Source: an uncultured Caulobacteraceae bacterium (GTDB lineage: Bacteria > Pseudomonadota > Alphaproteobacteria > Caulobacterales > Caulobacteraceae). From it: DNA of 53,050 nt. The translations under genes and the position numbers were made by a program. Shown here in pieces: positions 1 through 8,299 of the stretch. The notes below the pieces were generated by a model that saw only the letters and a list, made by a program, of their open reading frames with translations, was not told where the DNA came from and made no database searches. Position 1 is the first letter of the stretch; each line of letters opens with the position of its first letter. The stretch is from positions 1-53,050 of the forward strand of contig CAIXWN010000062.1 in assembly GCA_903923135.1 (NCBI GenBank), read 5' to 3'.

Positions 1-531
1 CAGCACCGGCAGCCTCGCCAGTTCAGGATCGCCCAGCCAGACCATCGGCACCGTCTTCACCGCCGCGGGGTCGTCGCCGGCGCCCATGCACAGCACAACG
101 TCGAGCCGATCCGAAGCCAGCAGCTCCAGCAGTTCGGCCGACCCGGCCACGCGCGCCTGGAGCTGTGTCTCTTCGTGCAGCTTGGCGAAGCGCGACAGCA
201 CCCCGCTCAGCAGGGTCTCGGCGAAGTCCTGAACCAGTCCAACCCTGACCGGACCGGCCAGGGCGTCGCCGGTGAGCGTCGCCACCGCCCGGTCGTTGGT
301 GTTCAGGATGTCCCGCGCGAAGGTCAGCAGCGTCTGGCCGGCTGGAGTGAGGGTGAGGCGGCGGCCATCGCGATGAAACAGCGGTGTCTGCAGGGTCTCC
401 TCGAGACGCTTCATCTGCAGGCTCAGCGCCGACTGCGTGACAAACACCCGCTCGGTCGCCCGGAGCATCGATCCGGAATCGACGATGGCCGCGAAACTCC
501 GCAGCAGCTCGGTGGGCAGATTGACCGCCAT
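1..531 (-). CDS. LysR-family transcriptional regulator (3' part cut off by window edge)
   Basis: The first 177 residues of a LysR-type regulator are visible; the rest lies left of position 1. The N-terminus (MAVNLPTELLRSFAAIVDSG) and the following stretch with TQSALSLQMKRLEE, then LFHRDGRRLTLTPAG, is the standard LysR winged helix-turn-helix (about residues 5-65). The start of the periplasmic-binding-protein-like effector domain follows. It is divergent from a sulfonate-type ABC operon, and LysR proteins of the CysB/Cbl group commonly control such genes, so a role as activator of the neighbouring organosulfur operon is likely. The effector is unknown. The ATG at 531 gives the normal LysR N-terminus. 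Confidence 0.9.
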   Translation of the reverse strand, partial: MAVNLPTELLRSFAAIVDSGSMLRATERVFVTQSALSLQMKRLEETLQTPLFHRDGRRLTLTPAGQTLLTFARDILNTNDRAVATLTGDALAGPVRVGLVQDFAETLLSGVLSRFAKLHEETQLQARVAGSAELLELLASDRLDVVLCMGAGDDPAAVKTVPMVWLGDPELARLPVL

Positions 532-561
532 GGCGGGCTCCGATGTATGAGAAATTCTAAT

Positions 562-579
562 CTTATCGATGAAGATAAG
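562..579. promoter_or_regulatory. Inverted repeat in the divergent lysR / ABC promoter region
   Basis: CTTATC-GATGAA-GATAAG is a perfect 6-bp inverted repeat in an unusually AT-rich patch between the divergent regulator (start 531) and permease (start 667). Its position fits a LysR binding site, although its even symmetry is not the textbook T-N11-A. About 15 bases further, GGGC-ATAAGA-GCCC followed by TTTT (594-611) could form a short hairpin, too weak to call a terminator. Confidence 0.45.
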
Positions 580-666
580 TGTATTGAAACAACGGGCATA
601 AGAGCCCTTTTGGGTCCTGGCAATCGCAATCGCAACACGCACCGAATTCAGGTGAAAGGGCCTATA

Positions 667-1476
667 GTGTCTCTCGTTTCGTCCGTGAGTTTATCTAACA
701 AAGTCGGCTTTCGGGCCCTGAACCTGCCCGGTCCGCGGTGGATTTCTCCACTGGTGCTCATCCTGTCCTGGGAGTTTGGATCTCGTCTTGGGATTATTCC
801 CGGTCACATCCTCGCCGCACCTTCCGCGGTGATCGGGACCGCGTGGGCGATGATTGTCTCCGGCGAGCTTCCCTCGAACATGCTGGTCTCGCTCGGCCGC
901 GCCGCCGCCGGCCTGACGATCGGCGTCGTCCTGGGCTCCACCCTGGCCGTCATCTCGGGACTGACCCGCGCCGGAGAGAACGCCCTCGATCCACCCATCC
1001 AGATGCTTCGCACCCTACCTTCGCTCGCCCTGACCCCGCTCTTCATTGTCTGGTTCGGCATCGGCGAGACCCCGAAGGTCGCCCTGATCGCCCTGGGCGC
1101 CATGTTCCCGGTCTATCTGAACCTCTTCAACGGCATTCGGGGCGTCGATCCCAAGCTCATCGAAGCGGCGCGCAGTTTCGGCCTGGGCGGCTGGGACCTC
1201 GTGCGCCATGTCATCCTGCCCGGCGCCCTGCCGTCCTTCCTGCTGGGACTTCGCTTCGCCCTCGGCGGGGCGTGGCTGATCCTCGTCGTGGCCGAGCAGA
1301 TCAACGCCTCCGCCGGCCTGGGCTATCTGATCAACAACGCCCGGGATTTCTCGCGCACCGACACCATCGTGGTCTGCCTGATCGTCTATGCGCTTCTGGG
1401 GCTCGCGGCCGACGCCATCGTGCGAGCGCTGGAGCGTCATGCGCTGGCCTGGCGTCCCTCTTTCATCAAGTCCTGA
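667..1476 (+). CDS. ABC transporter permease, SsuC/TauC type
   Basis: Inner-membrane permease of a sulfonate/nitrate/taurine-type ABC importer (BPD_transp_1 fold), 269 aa, close to the usual 260-280. The cytoplasmic EAA loop that contacts the ATPase is visible (EAARSFGLGGWDLVRHVILP, from residue 166), as is the family stretch IQMLRTLPSLALTPLFIVWFG. About six membrane helices are apparent. The reading frame stays open far upstream into lysR, but the GTG at 667 is preceded by AAAGGG at a 6-base gap and gives the family length; GTG at 652 or 685 are alternatives. First gene of the plus-strand operon. The substrate-binding protein partner (SsuA type) is not in the window. Confidence 0.9.
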   Translation: MSLVSSVSLSNKVGFRALNLPGPRWISPLVLILSWEFGSRLGIIPGHILAAPSAVIGTAWAMIVSGELPSNMLVSLGRAAAGLTIGVVLGSTLAVISGLTRAGENALDPPIQMLRTLPSLALTPLFIVWFGIGETPKVALIALGAMFPVYLNLFNGIRGVDPKLIEAARSFGLGGWDLVRHVILPGALPSFLLGLRFALGGAWLILVVAEQINASAGLGYLINNARDFSRTDTIVVCLIVYALLGLAADAIVRALERHALAWRPSFIKS

Positions 1477-1491
1477 TCCCGGAGACCCGCC

Positions 1492-2301
1492 ATGGCCCAG
1501 GCCACCATCCATTCGCTGAACACCGCGCCGACCGAGTCCGCCCAGCCGGCGTGCGGTCCCGCGGTCAGGTTGCGGAATTTCAGCCGACAGTTCGGTGACA
1601 CCACCGTGCTCAGAAAGCTCGACCTGGACATCGCCCCGGGAGAGTTCGTCGCCCTTCTGGGGCGCAGCGGGTCGGGCAAGACGACGCTTCTGCGCACTCT
1701 GGCGGGCCTCGACCCGGCGGAGAGCCAGGACGTCGTCACCCCAGGCCGCCGGGCGGTGGTGTTTCAGGATCCGAGGTTGCTGCCCTGGAAGCCTGTCTGG
1801 CGTAACGTCGCTCTTGGGCTGCCGGGCGGCGACGCCCGCGACCGTGCCCGGGCCGCGCTTATCGAGGTGGGCCTCGGTCACCGCCTGGACGTGTGGCCGG
1901 CGACGCTGTCCGGCGGCGAGGCGCAGCGCGCCGCTCTCGCCCGGGCCCTGGTGCGCGAACCGGAACTTCTGCTGCTCGACGAGCCCTTCGCGGCGGTCGA
2001 CGCCCTCACCCGCATTCGCATGCATGACCTCGTGCTTTCGCTATGGCGGGCGCACAGGCCCGCGGTTCTGCTGGTCACCCACGATGTGGACGAGGCCATC
2101 ACCCTGGCCGACCGCGTGCTGGTGCTCGATGAGGGGCGCATCGCCGGCGACGAGCGCATCCGCCTGGCCCGCCCGCGGCAGGCCAGCGCCGAATTCCAGT
2201 CGATCCGTCAGCGCCTGCTGGGCCGTCTCGGTCTGGAGCCGCCGGCTCCGGCGCAGGCGGCTGAGCTGATCGCCTTCCCGGGTGGCGAGGCCGTGTCTTG
2301 A
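1492..2301 (+). CDS. ABC transporter ATP-binding protein, SsuB type
   Basis: Nucleotide-binding subunit that powers the adjacent permease, 269 aa. Walker A GRSGSGKTT at 57-65, Q-loop FQD at 91-93, signature LSGGEAQ at 139-145, Walker B LLLLDEP at 159-165 and the H-loop histidine at 197 are all intact. The sequence resembles SsuB/TauB ATPases of organosulfur importers. It lies 15 bases after the permease stop, and its stop TGA overlaps the TTG start of the next gene, so the genes are co-transcribed and probably translationally coupled. Confidence 0.93.
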   Translation: MAQATIHSLNTAPTESAQPACGPAVRLRNFSRQFGDTTVLRKLDLDIAPGEFVALLGRSGSGKTTLLRTLAGLDPAESQDVVTPGRRAVVFQDPRLLPWKPVWRNVALGLPGGDARDRARAALIEVGLGHRLDVWPATLSGGEAQRAALARALVREPELLLLDEPFAAVDALTRIRMHDLVLSLWRAHRPAVLLVTHDVDEAITLADRVLVLDEGRIAGDERIRLARPRQASAEFQSIRQRLLGRLGLEPPAPAQAAELIAFPGGEAVS

Positions 2302-3473
2302 GTCAATTGTCTGTCACCCGGCCGGGCGGGATCGCTCCGGGACTGGCGAATCTCGACGCCATCCTGCCCGACCTCACGTCCCGTTTCGCCGCCACCGCCG
2401 ACGCTCACGACCGCGCGTCGAGTTTTCCGTTCGAGAACTTCGCCGCCCTGCGCGAGGCGGGCCTTCTCGCCCTCACCGCGCCGTCCGATCTGGGCGGCCA
2501 CGACGCCGACCTGCCCACCGCCCTGAAGGTCATCCGCGCGGTGGCGAGGGGCGAGCCCGCCACGGCCCTGGTGCTGGTCATGCAGTACCTTTTTCTCGGC
2601 TCCCTCGACGGCCGCTCCGGCTGGCCGGCCCATCTCAAGGCCCTGGTGGCCGAGGAGGCGGTGCGCAACGGCGGCCTGATCAACGCCCTGCGCGTGGAGC
2701 CGGACCTCGGCACGCCGGCCCGCGGGGGCCTGCCCGCCACCGTGGCCCGCCGCACGCCGGACGGCTGGCGCCTGTCCGGCCACAAGATCTACGCCACGGG
2801 CTGGCCGGCCCTGACCTGGTTCGTGGTCTGGGCCCGCACCGACGACCCCGAACCCCTGGTGGGCTCGTGGCTGGTTCACCGGGACACCCCTGGGTGGCGC
2901 ATCCAGGAGACCTGGGACCACACCGGCCTGCGCGCCAGCGCCAGCCATGACGTGATCTTCGAGGACGCTATTGTGCCGCTCGACCGGGCCCTGTCGCCGC
3001 AGGCCCCGGGCGCCCCGCCGCAGATCGATCCGAAATTCGTCGTCTGGTCCTCGGTGCTGACGGCGGCGATCTACGACTCGGTGGCCCGGGCGGGCCGGGA
3101 CTGGCTCGTGGGATGGTTGAACGATCGCAAGCCGGCCAATCTTGGCGCTCATCTGTCCACCCTGCCGCGGTTCCAGGAACTGGTCGGAACGATCGACGCC
3201 CTGCTGTTGCAGAACCGCGTCCTGCTCGACGCCGCCGCAGAGGGGCGACTGCCCCTCTCGGAGGCGGCCCTGGTGAAGCACCTGGTCACCGAGAACGCCA
3301 TTGCCGCTCTGGAAAAGGCGATCGCGGCATCGGGCAATCCCGGTCTGTCCCGCCACAACCCGCTGCAGCGTCACTATCGTGACGTGCTCTGCGGCCGCAT
3401 CCACACGCCTCAGGCCGACGTGGTCCTGTCCGCCGCCGGCAAGAGCGCCTTCGCCGCCGCCCGCCGCGACTGA
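2298..3473 (+). CDS. Acyl-CoA-dehydrogenase-fold flavin oxidoreductase (SfnB/DszC-like)
   Basis: 391-aa protein of the acyl-CoA dehydrogenase superfamily: N-terminal helical domain, central beta domain (WRLSGHKIYATGWPALTWFVVWAR) and C-terminal helical bundle. In this context it resembles the SfnB/DszC branch, flavin-dependent enzymes linked to sulfone or sulfonate use, rather than beta-oxidation enzymes. The exact substrate cannot be read from the sequence. I chose the TTG at 2298 (TTGA overlap with the ATPase stop) because GGGTGGCGAGG lies 7 bases upstream and the frame then has a normal family length. It sits between transporter genes and a thiol dioxygenase, which supports a sulfur-scavenging role. 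Confidence 0.78.
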   Translation: MSQLSVTRPGGIAPGLANLDAILPDLTSRFAATADAHDRASSFPFENFAALREAGLLALTAPSDLGGHDADLPTALKVIRAVARGEPATALVLVMQYLFLGSLDGRSGWPAHLKALVAEEAVRNGGLINALRVEPDLGTPARGGLPATVARRTPDGWRLSGHKIYATGWPALTWFVVWARTDDPEPLVGSWLVHRDTPGWRIQETWDHTGLRASASHDVIFEDAIVPLDRALSPQAPGAPPQIDPKFVVWSSVLTAAIYDSVARAGRDWLVGWLNDRKPANLGAHLSTLPRFQELVGTIDALLLQNRVLLDAAAEGRLPLSEAALVKHLVTENAIAALEKAIAASGNPGLSRHNPLQRHYRDVLCGRIHTPQADVVLSAAGKSAFAAARRD

Positions 3474-3477
3474 CCCG

Positions 3478-4062
3478 GTGCGCCGCGATAATCTGGCGCG
3501 CCTGCGCCGCTTCGTCGGCGGTCTGGCGTTGCTTCTCGACTCCCATCCGGACGAGCCGGAAATTCTCCGGCGCGGCGGCGATCTTCTGGCCGAGCTGGTC
3601 TCTGTGGACGACTGGCTGCCGGAACCCTTCGATCAGCCGGTCGGCCGCTACGCCCAGTATCTGCTCCACTGCGACTCTCTCGAACGGTTCAGCGTCGTCA
3701 GTTTCGTCTGGTCGCCGGGCCAGGGAACGCCGATCCACAATCATACGGTGTGGGGCCTGATCGGCATGTTGCGCGGCGCGGAGATCGCTCAGGCCTATGA
3801 GGCGGGCCCCGGCGGCCTTCTGCCGGGCGACAGCACGCGCCTGACCCCGGGCCAAGTGGTGGCGGTGTCCCCGCGCGTCGGCGATGTCCACAGCGTCACC
3901 AACGCACTCGCCGACCGATCCTCGATCAGCATCCACGTCTATGGCGGCAATATCGGCGGCGTGCAGCGGTCCGTCTTCGACCTCGATGGTCGCCAACGCC
4001 CCTTCATGTCCGGCTATTCCAATACCGTGACGCCCAATCTCTGGAATGGTATCCTCGAATGA
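3478..4062 (+). CDS. Gln-type thiol dioxygenase (3-mercaptopropionate/cysteine dioxygenase family)
   Basis: Cupin non-heme iron enzyme, 194 aa, that adds O2 to a thiol to give a sulfinate. The iron ligands are H87 and H89 (TPIHNHTVWG) and H138 (GDVHSVTN). The outer-sphere Ser-His-Tyr triad is S151-x-H153-x-Y155. At the position where animal cysteine dioxygenase has substrate-binding Arg60 (YTRNL), this protein has Gln60 (YAQYL). That Gln type is associated in the family with 3-mercaptopropionate dioxygenases, so this substrate is more likely than L-cysteine. The GTG start lies 4 bases after the previous stop; its own stop overlaps the next gene by ATGA. Confidence 0.85.
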   Translation: MRRDNLARLRRFVGGLALLLDSHPDEPEILRRGGDLLAELVSVDDWLPEPFDQPVGRYAQYLLHCDSLERFSVVSFVWSPGQGTPIHNHTVWGLIGMLRGAEIAQAYEAGPGGLLPGDSTRLTPGQVVAVSPRVGDVHSVTNALADRSSISIHVYGGNIGGVQRSVFDLDGRQRPFMSGYSNTVTPNLWNGILE

Positions 4063-5639
4063 GCATGGCCCGTCCCATCGCCCCGGCCGATGTCCGCCGC
4101 GATCTGCTCACCCGTCGGGAGATCGCCCTCCTCGACGTGCGTGAAGAGGACCCGTTCGCCCGGTCGCATCCCCTGTTCGCCGCCAACCTGCCGCTCAGCC
4201 GCCTGGAGCTTGAGGCCTGGGAGCGTCTGCCGCGCCGGGACGTCCGCATCGTCCTCTACGACAACGGCGAGGGTCTGGTCGACCGCGCGGCCCGGCGACT
4301 CGCGGCCCTCGGTTACAGCGACGTGAGCGCCCTGACCGGCGGTCTGGCCGGTTGGGCGGCGGCCGGGTTCGAGTTGTTCCAGGACGTCAATTCGGCCAGC
4401 AAGGCCTTCGGTGAACTCGTCGAGGCGCGTCGCCACACCCCGTCCCTGCCCGCGCCGGAAGCCAGGGCGCTGATCGACGGGCCGGCGCCGACGGTTGTCC
4501 TGGACGCCCGCCGCTTCGACGAATATCGCACCATGAGCATCCCCACCGGCGTCAGCGTGCCGGGGGCCGAACTTGTCCTGCGCGCCCGCGATCTGGCGCC
4601 GGACCCGGCCACGACCATCATCGTCAACTGCGCCGGACGGACCCGCAGCCTGATCGGCGCGCAGTCGCTGATCAACGCCGGCGTTCCCAACCCGGTGGTC
4701 GCCCTGCGCAACGGCTCGATCGGCTGGACGCTGGCGGGCCAGACGCTCGATCACGGCCAGACGCGCCGCTATGGCGAGCCCTCACCCGAGGCGGAGGCCG
4801 AAGCCCGCCGCGCCGCCCGGGAAGTCGCCTACCGGGCTGGCGTGCGCCGCCTCGATCAGGCGGATCTGGCCGCGCTGGTGGCCGACGCCCATCGCACGCT
4901 CTACCGCTTCGACCCCCGCCAGCCCGAGGAGTTCGAGGCCGGGCATCTGCCGGGTTTCCGCAACGCTCCTGGCGGGCAACTGGTCCAGGAAACCGATCAC
5001 GTCGCCCCGGTGCGCGGCGCCCGCATTGTCCTGGCCGATCCGCGGGGCGTACGCGCCGACATGACCGCCTCCTGGCTCGCCCAGATGGGCTGGGAGGTCT
5101 ATGTCCTGGAGGCGGCCGAGGCGGCGTTCTCCGCCCACGGACCGGCCCCGCGGCGCACGCCCGAGCCCCCCGCGGCCCAGGTGATCACCGCGCAGGCTCT
5201 CGCAGCCCGACTCGACGCCGACGACCTGACGGTCATCGACCTGGGGGCGGGGCCTGTCCATCGCCGGGGCCACATTCCGGGCGCCTGGTTCGCCATCCGC
5301 GCCCGTCTGTCGGAGGATCTGGCGGATGTTCCGCAGGATCGCACCGTGGCGCTGACCTCGCCCGATGGCCTGCTGGCCCGGTTCGCGGCCCCGGAGGTCG
5401 CCGCGATCACGGGTCAGGCGGTGCGGGTGCTCGAGGGGGGCACCGCCGCCTGGATCGCCGCCGGGCTGCCCCTGGAGACCGGCCTGATCCGCGCCGCCAG
5501 CGCGCCCGATGATGTCTACAAACGTCCCTATGAGGGAACAGACAACGCCGCCACCGCGATGCAGGCCTATCTCGACTGGGAATATGGCCTGGTCGACCAG
5601 TTGGCCCGCGATGGAACGCATGGTTTCTTCGTGATCTGA
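4059..5639 (+). CDS. Multi-domain rhodanese-like sulfurtransferase
   Basis: 526-aa protein made of four rhodanese-like units (about 5-105, 130-240, 263-365, 375-480). Only unit 2 has a catalytic cysteine, Cys191 in VNCAGRTRSLIGA; units 1, 3 and 4 carry YDNGEG, ADPRGV and TSPDGL at the active-loop position, so they are probably structural. Rhodaneses move sulfane sulfur between thiols. It overlaps the thiol dioxygenase by 4 bases (ATGA), implying coupled synthesis; pairing of thiol dioxygenases with rhodaneses is known in proteobacteria. Its substrate is not readable, but the operon points to organic sulfur breakdown. Confidence 0.85.
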   Translation: MSMARPIAPADVRRDLLTRREIALLDVREEDPFARSHPLFAANLPLSRLELEAWERLPRRDVRIVLYDNGEGLVDRAARRLAALGYSDVSALTGGLAGWAAAGFELFQDVNSASKAFGELVEARRHTPSLPAPEARALIDGPAPTVVLDARRFDEYRTMSIPTGVSVPGAELVLRARDLAPDPATTIIVNCAGRTRSLIGAQSLINAGVPNPVVALRNGSIGWTLAGQTLDHGQTRRYGEPSPEAEAEARRAAREVAYRAGVRRLDQADLAALVADAHRTLYRFDPRQPEEFEAGHLPGFRNAPGGQLVQETDHVAPVRGARIVLADPRGVRADMTASWLAQMGWEVYVLEAAEAAFSAHGPAPRRTPEPPAAQVITAQALAARLDADDLTVIDLGAGPVHRRGHIPGAWFAIRARLSEDLADVPQDRTVALTSPDGLLARFAAPEVAAITGQAVRVLEGGTAAWIAAGLPLETGLIRAASAPDDVYKRPYEGTDNAATAMQAYLDWEYGLVDQLARDGTHGFFVI

Positions 5640-5691
5640 GACGTCTTCGCGGCGCGGGCTTGAGCCTCGCCTATCAACGCCTTCAGAAGAA

Positions 5692-5704
5692 CTCACTTAG
5701 TGAG
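5692..5704. promoter_or_regulatory. Palindrome upstream of the ssuD-like gene
   Basis: CTCAC-TTA-GTGAG is a perfect 5-bp inverted repeat with a 3-base centre. It lies in the 125-base gap before the SsuD-like gene, the only sizeable gap inside this plus-strand cluster. It could be an operator for an internal promoter. No matching copy was noticed elsewhere in the window. Confidence 0.35.
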
Positions 5705-5764
5705 CCGCCCTGCGAAGCGTATCCGTTCCAGCCTCATTTCGTTCCCTGTTGCGAGATCTGCCCC

Positions 5765-6859
5765 ATGCCCGTCGAATTCATCGGCTTCATCGGCACCAAC
5801 CCCGCGTCGGAAATCCATCCACACACGGGGCCGGTCATAGACCGGGCCTATGTGGAGACCATCGCCCGCGCCCACGACGCCGGCGGTTTCGACCGGGCCC
5901 TCATCGCCTTCCATTCGACCTCGCCGGAAAGCATCCTGGTAGCCAACCACGCCGCCTCGGTCACTGACCGCCTCGGTCTGATGATCGCCCACAGGCCGGG
6001 CTTCACCGCCCCGACGCTTGCGGCCCGGCAGTTCGCCACGCTCGATCAGTTCACCGGCGGCCGCATCGCCGTGCACATCATCACCGGTGGCTCCGACCAG
6101 GAGTTGAGGCAGGACGGCGACCATCTGACCAAGGATGAGCGCTACGCGCGCACCGACGAATATCTCGACATCGTCCGGCTGGAGTGGAGTAGCGACAAGC
6201 CCTTTGACTACAAGGGAAAATACTACGACGTGCAGAACGCGTTCGGGGCCGTGAAGCCGTTCAACGGCTCTCATCTGCCGGTCTACTTCGGCGGCTCCTC
6301 CGACGCGGCCATTCCCGTCGCCGGAAAGCACGCCGATATCTACGCCCTGTGGGGCGAGACCCAGGCCCAGGTGAACGAGACCATCTCGCGCGTCCGCGCC
6401 GCCGCCGCCAAATGGGGACGTAGCCCGCGCTTCAGCCTCTCCCTGCGGCCGGTGCTGGCCGACACGGAGGAGGGCGCCTGGCAGCGCGCCAGGGAGATCG
6501 AGGACCGCACCCGCGCCCTGCGCGAGAAGGCCGGCCTGAAGACCACCGGCCACACGCCGCCGAACGCCGGCTCCCAGCGCCTGCTCGCCGCCGCCGCCCA
6601 GGGTTCACGCCTGGACAAGCGGTTGTGGGCCGGCGTCGCCGCCATCACCGGGGCCCAGGGCAACTCCACGGGTCTGGTGGGCACGCCCGAACAGGTGGCC
6701 GACGCCATGCTCGACTACTACGATCTGGGGGTGTCGACCTTCCTGATCCGCGGTTTCGATCCGCTGGATGACGCCATCGCCTACGGCCGCGACCTTATCC
6801 CCCTGGTCCGTGACCTCATCGCAGCGCGAGACGCCAATCCGGTCCGCGCCGCCAGTTGA
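5765..6859 (+). CDS. ssuD: LLM-class flavin-dependent alkanesulfonate monooxygenase, SsuD-like
   Basis: 364-aa TIM-barrel FMNH2-dependent monooxygenase, close to SsuD (about 380 aa), which desulfonates alkanesulfonates to aldehyde and sulfite. Family features include MPVEFIGFIGTNPASEIHP at the N-terminus, HIITGGSDQELRQDGD, then RYARTDEYLDIVR and the phosphate-binding PVYFGGSSDAA. I used the ATG at 5765: it gives the family N-terminus, and the upstream open frame lacks similarity. It follows the transporter and thiol-dioxygenase genes in the same direction after 125 bases. No NADPH:FMN reductase (SsuE) is adjacent, so reduced flavin must come from elsewhere. LLM enzymes for sulfones or related compounds remain possible. 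Confidence 0.85.
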   Translation: MPVEFIGFIGTNPASEIHPHTGPVIDRAYVETIARAHDAGGFDRALIAFHSTSPESILVANHAASVTDRLGLMIAHRPGFTAPTLAARQFATLDQFTGGRIAVHIITGGSDQELRQDGDHLTKDERYARTDEYLDIVRLEWSSDKPFDYKGKYYDVQNAFGAVKPFNGSHLPVYFGGSSDAAIPVAGKHADIYALWGETQAQVNETISRVRAAAAKWGRSPRFSLSLRPVLADTEEGAWQRAREIEDRTRALREKAGLKTTGHTPPNAGSQRLLAAAAQGSRLDKRLWAGVAAITGAQGNSTGLVGTPEQVADAMLDYYDLGVSTFLIRGFDPLDDAIAYGRDLIPLVRDLIAARDANPVRAAS

Positions 6860-6868
6860 CCCGGCCGG

Positions 6869-8272
6869 TCAGGACGGGATCAGCGCCTTGCGCAGATAGG
6901 GATTGAGGAACCGTCCGCCTGGATCCAGTTGCGCGCGCACGGCCATGGCCTCCGCCCAGCGAGGGTAGAGGCCGCGGAAGTCGGATTCGCCGAGGGTGTT
7001 GAGCTTGCCCCAGTGCGGGCGCCCGCCGTATCGCCGGAAGATAGGCTCGATCAGGTCGAAGAGGAACTGGTGGTCGTCCTTGTAGTAGGCGTGGACCGCG
7101 ACCGACCCGGAGGAGCGCTGAAAAAAGGGCGACAGCCAGGCGTCATCGGCCTCGATGGTGCGCACCTCGATCGGGAAGAAGACGTCGCTGCGCCGCGCCT
7201 CGATGGTCGAAACGACGGTTTTCAGAACCTCGATCTGGGTCTCCTGCGGCAGATGGAACTCCATCTCGTTGAACTTGATCGGCCGGTCGTTGGACAGCAG
7301 CTTCCATCCGTCGTCCACCATGTCCTGGGGCGGAATATCGGCGATGAGTCGCTCGGCGACCCAGCGGCGAAGCGGAGCCGACCATCCGAAAACGTCCCTC
7401 AGGCTCTTCAACTCCATGGTCGCCGACGCATCGGTGTCCGGCCCTCGCGGCTTTAGCGGCAGGTTGGTGACGTCGGCGGTGATGACCGCGGCCTTTCCGG
7501 TGAAGGGGATGGCGTAGAACTCGACATTCCGATGCACGGCCTTGAGCCTCGGCCAGTCGTCGCAGGTGTCGTGGAAGTCGCGGATCTCGACCCGCTTGTG
7601 GATCCGGGTCAGGGGCCGGTTTTTCAGGGTCACCTCGGTGACGACGCCGAAGGCGCCCAGATTGACCCGCGCGGCGTTGAAGATGTCGGCGTTCCTCTCC
7701 GGATCGCAGTCGAGGATCTCGCCGGCCGCCGTCGCCAGGCGGAACGACAGCACCTCGCCATGGATGGCCTTCAGGCCTCGTCCGGTGCCGTGGGTGCCGG
7801 TGCCCAGGGCCCCGCCCAGGGACTGCTTGTTGATGTCGGGCAGGTTGGGCATCTCCTGGCCGATCGCCGCCAGGGCGGGACCCAGATCGCCCAGGCGCGT
7901 GCCCGCCCGCACCCGGGCGGTCAGCGTCGCCGGGTCGTGGTCGATGACGCCGCTCATCCTGTCCAGGCTGAGAAGCGTGCCGTCGGTCGTGGCCAGGGGC
8001 ATGAAGCTGTGGCCGGCGCCAACCGGGCGGATCGGCCCCTGGGCCGTCTTGAGCAGGCTGGCCAGTTCGTCCTCGCCCGCCGGCGCCGCGCGGGCCGCCG
8101 GATAGGCCGACTGGATGCCCGACCAGTTGCGCCAGAGCAGCCGACCCTTGGGGTCGGTCTCCGGGGGTGAGGCCGGTTCCTGGTCGCTCCAGAGTCGATA
8201 CCCGACAGCCCCGGCCACGCCGACTCCGGCCGTCGCGGCGCTCGTCGCCATCACCGTCCGTCTGGTCACCAT
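6869..8272 (-). CDS. FAD-linked oxidase of the D-arabinono-1,4-lactone oxidase family
   Basis: 467-aa flavoprotein with an N-terminal PCMH-type FAD domain (PVGAGHSFMPLATTDGTLLSLD; GTGTHGTGRGL) and a C-terminal ALO domain ending with HWGKLNT. Family members oxidise aldonolactones or other sugar alcohols. The N-terminus carries a twin-arginine-like signal (MVTRRTVMATSAATAGVGVAGAVG), so the folded flavoprotein is probably exported. GGAGG lies 8 bases before the ATG. It is the last gene of the long minus-strand run and follows a lipoprotein cytochrome c by 27 bases, suggesting that electrons pass to that cytochrome. The substrate is unknown. Confidence 0.85.
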   Translation of the reverse strand: MVTRRTVMATSAATAGVGVAGAVGYRLWSDQEPASPPETDPKGRLLWRNWSGIQSAYPAARAAPAGEDELASLLKTAQGPIRPVGAGHSFMPLATTDGTLLSLDRMSGVIDHDPATLTARVRAGTRLGDLGPALAAIGQEMPNLPDINKQSLGGALGTGTHGTGRGLKAIHGEVLSFRLATAAGEILDCDPERNADIFNAARVNLGAFGVVTEVTLKNRPLTRIHKRVEIRDFHDTCDDWPRLKAVHRNVEFYAIPFTGKAAVITADVTNLPLKPRGPDTDASATMELKSLRDVFGWSAPLRRWVAERLIADIPPQDMVDDGWKLLSNDRPIKFNEMEFHLPQETQIEVLKTVVSTIEARRSDVFFPIEVRTIEADDAWLSPFFQRSSGSVAVHAYYKDDHQFLFDLIEPIFRRYGGRPHWGKLNTLGESDFRGLYPRWAEAMAVRAQLDPGGRFLNPYLRKALIPS

Positions 8273-8299
8273 GGCCGGTCCTCCAAGGGTCGCTGTCGA

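Noticed and set aside
594-611. Rho-independent terminator GGGC-N6-GCCC-TTTT
   Set aside because: A 4-bp stem is too weak and it lies upstream of the permease start, so it is mentioned only as a possible attenuator.
175-1476. Permease reading frame extended upstream to 175 (433 aa)
   Set aside because: The first 160 residues lie antisense to the lysR gene and in its promoter and have no family similarity. The GTG at 667 with AAAGGG gives the normal SsuC length.
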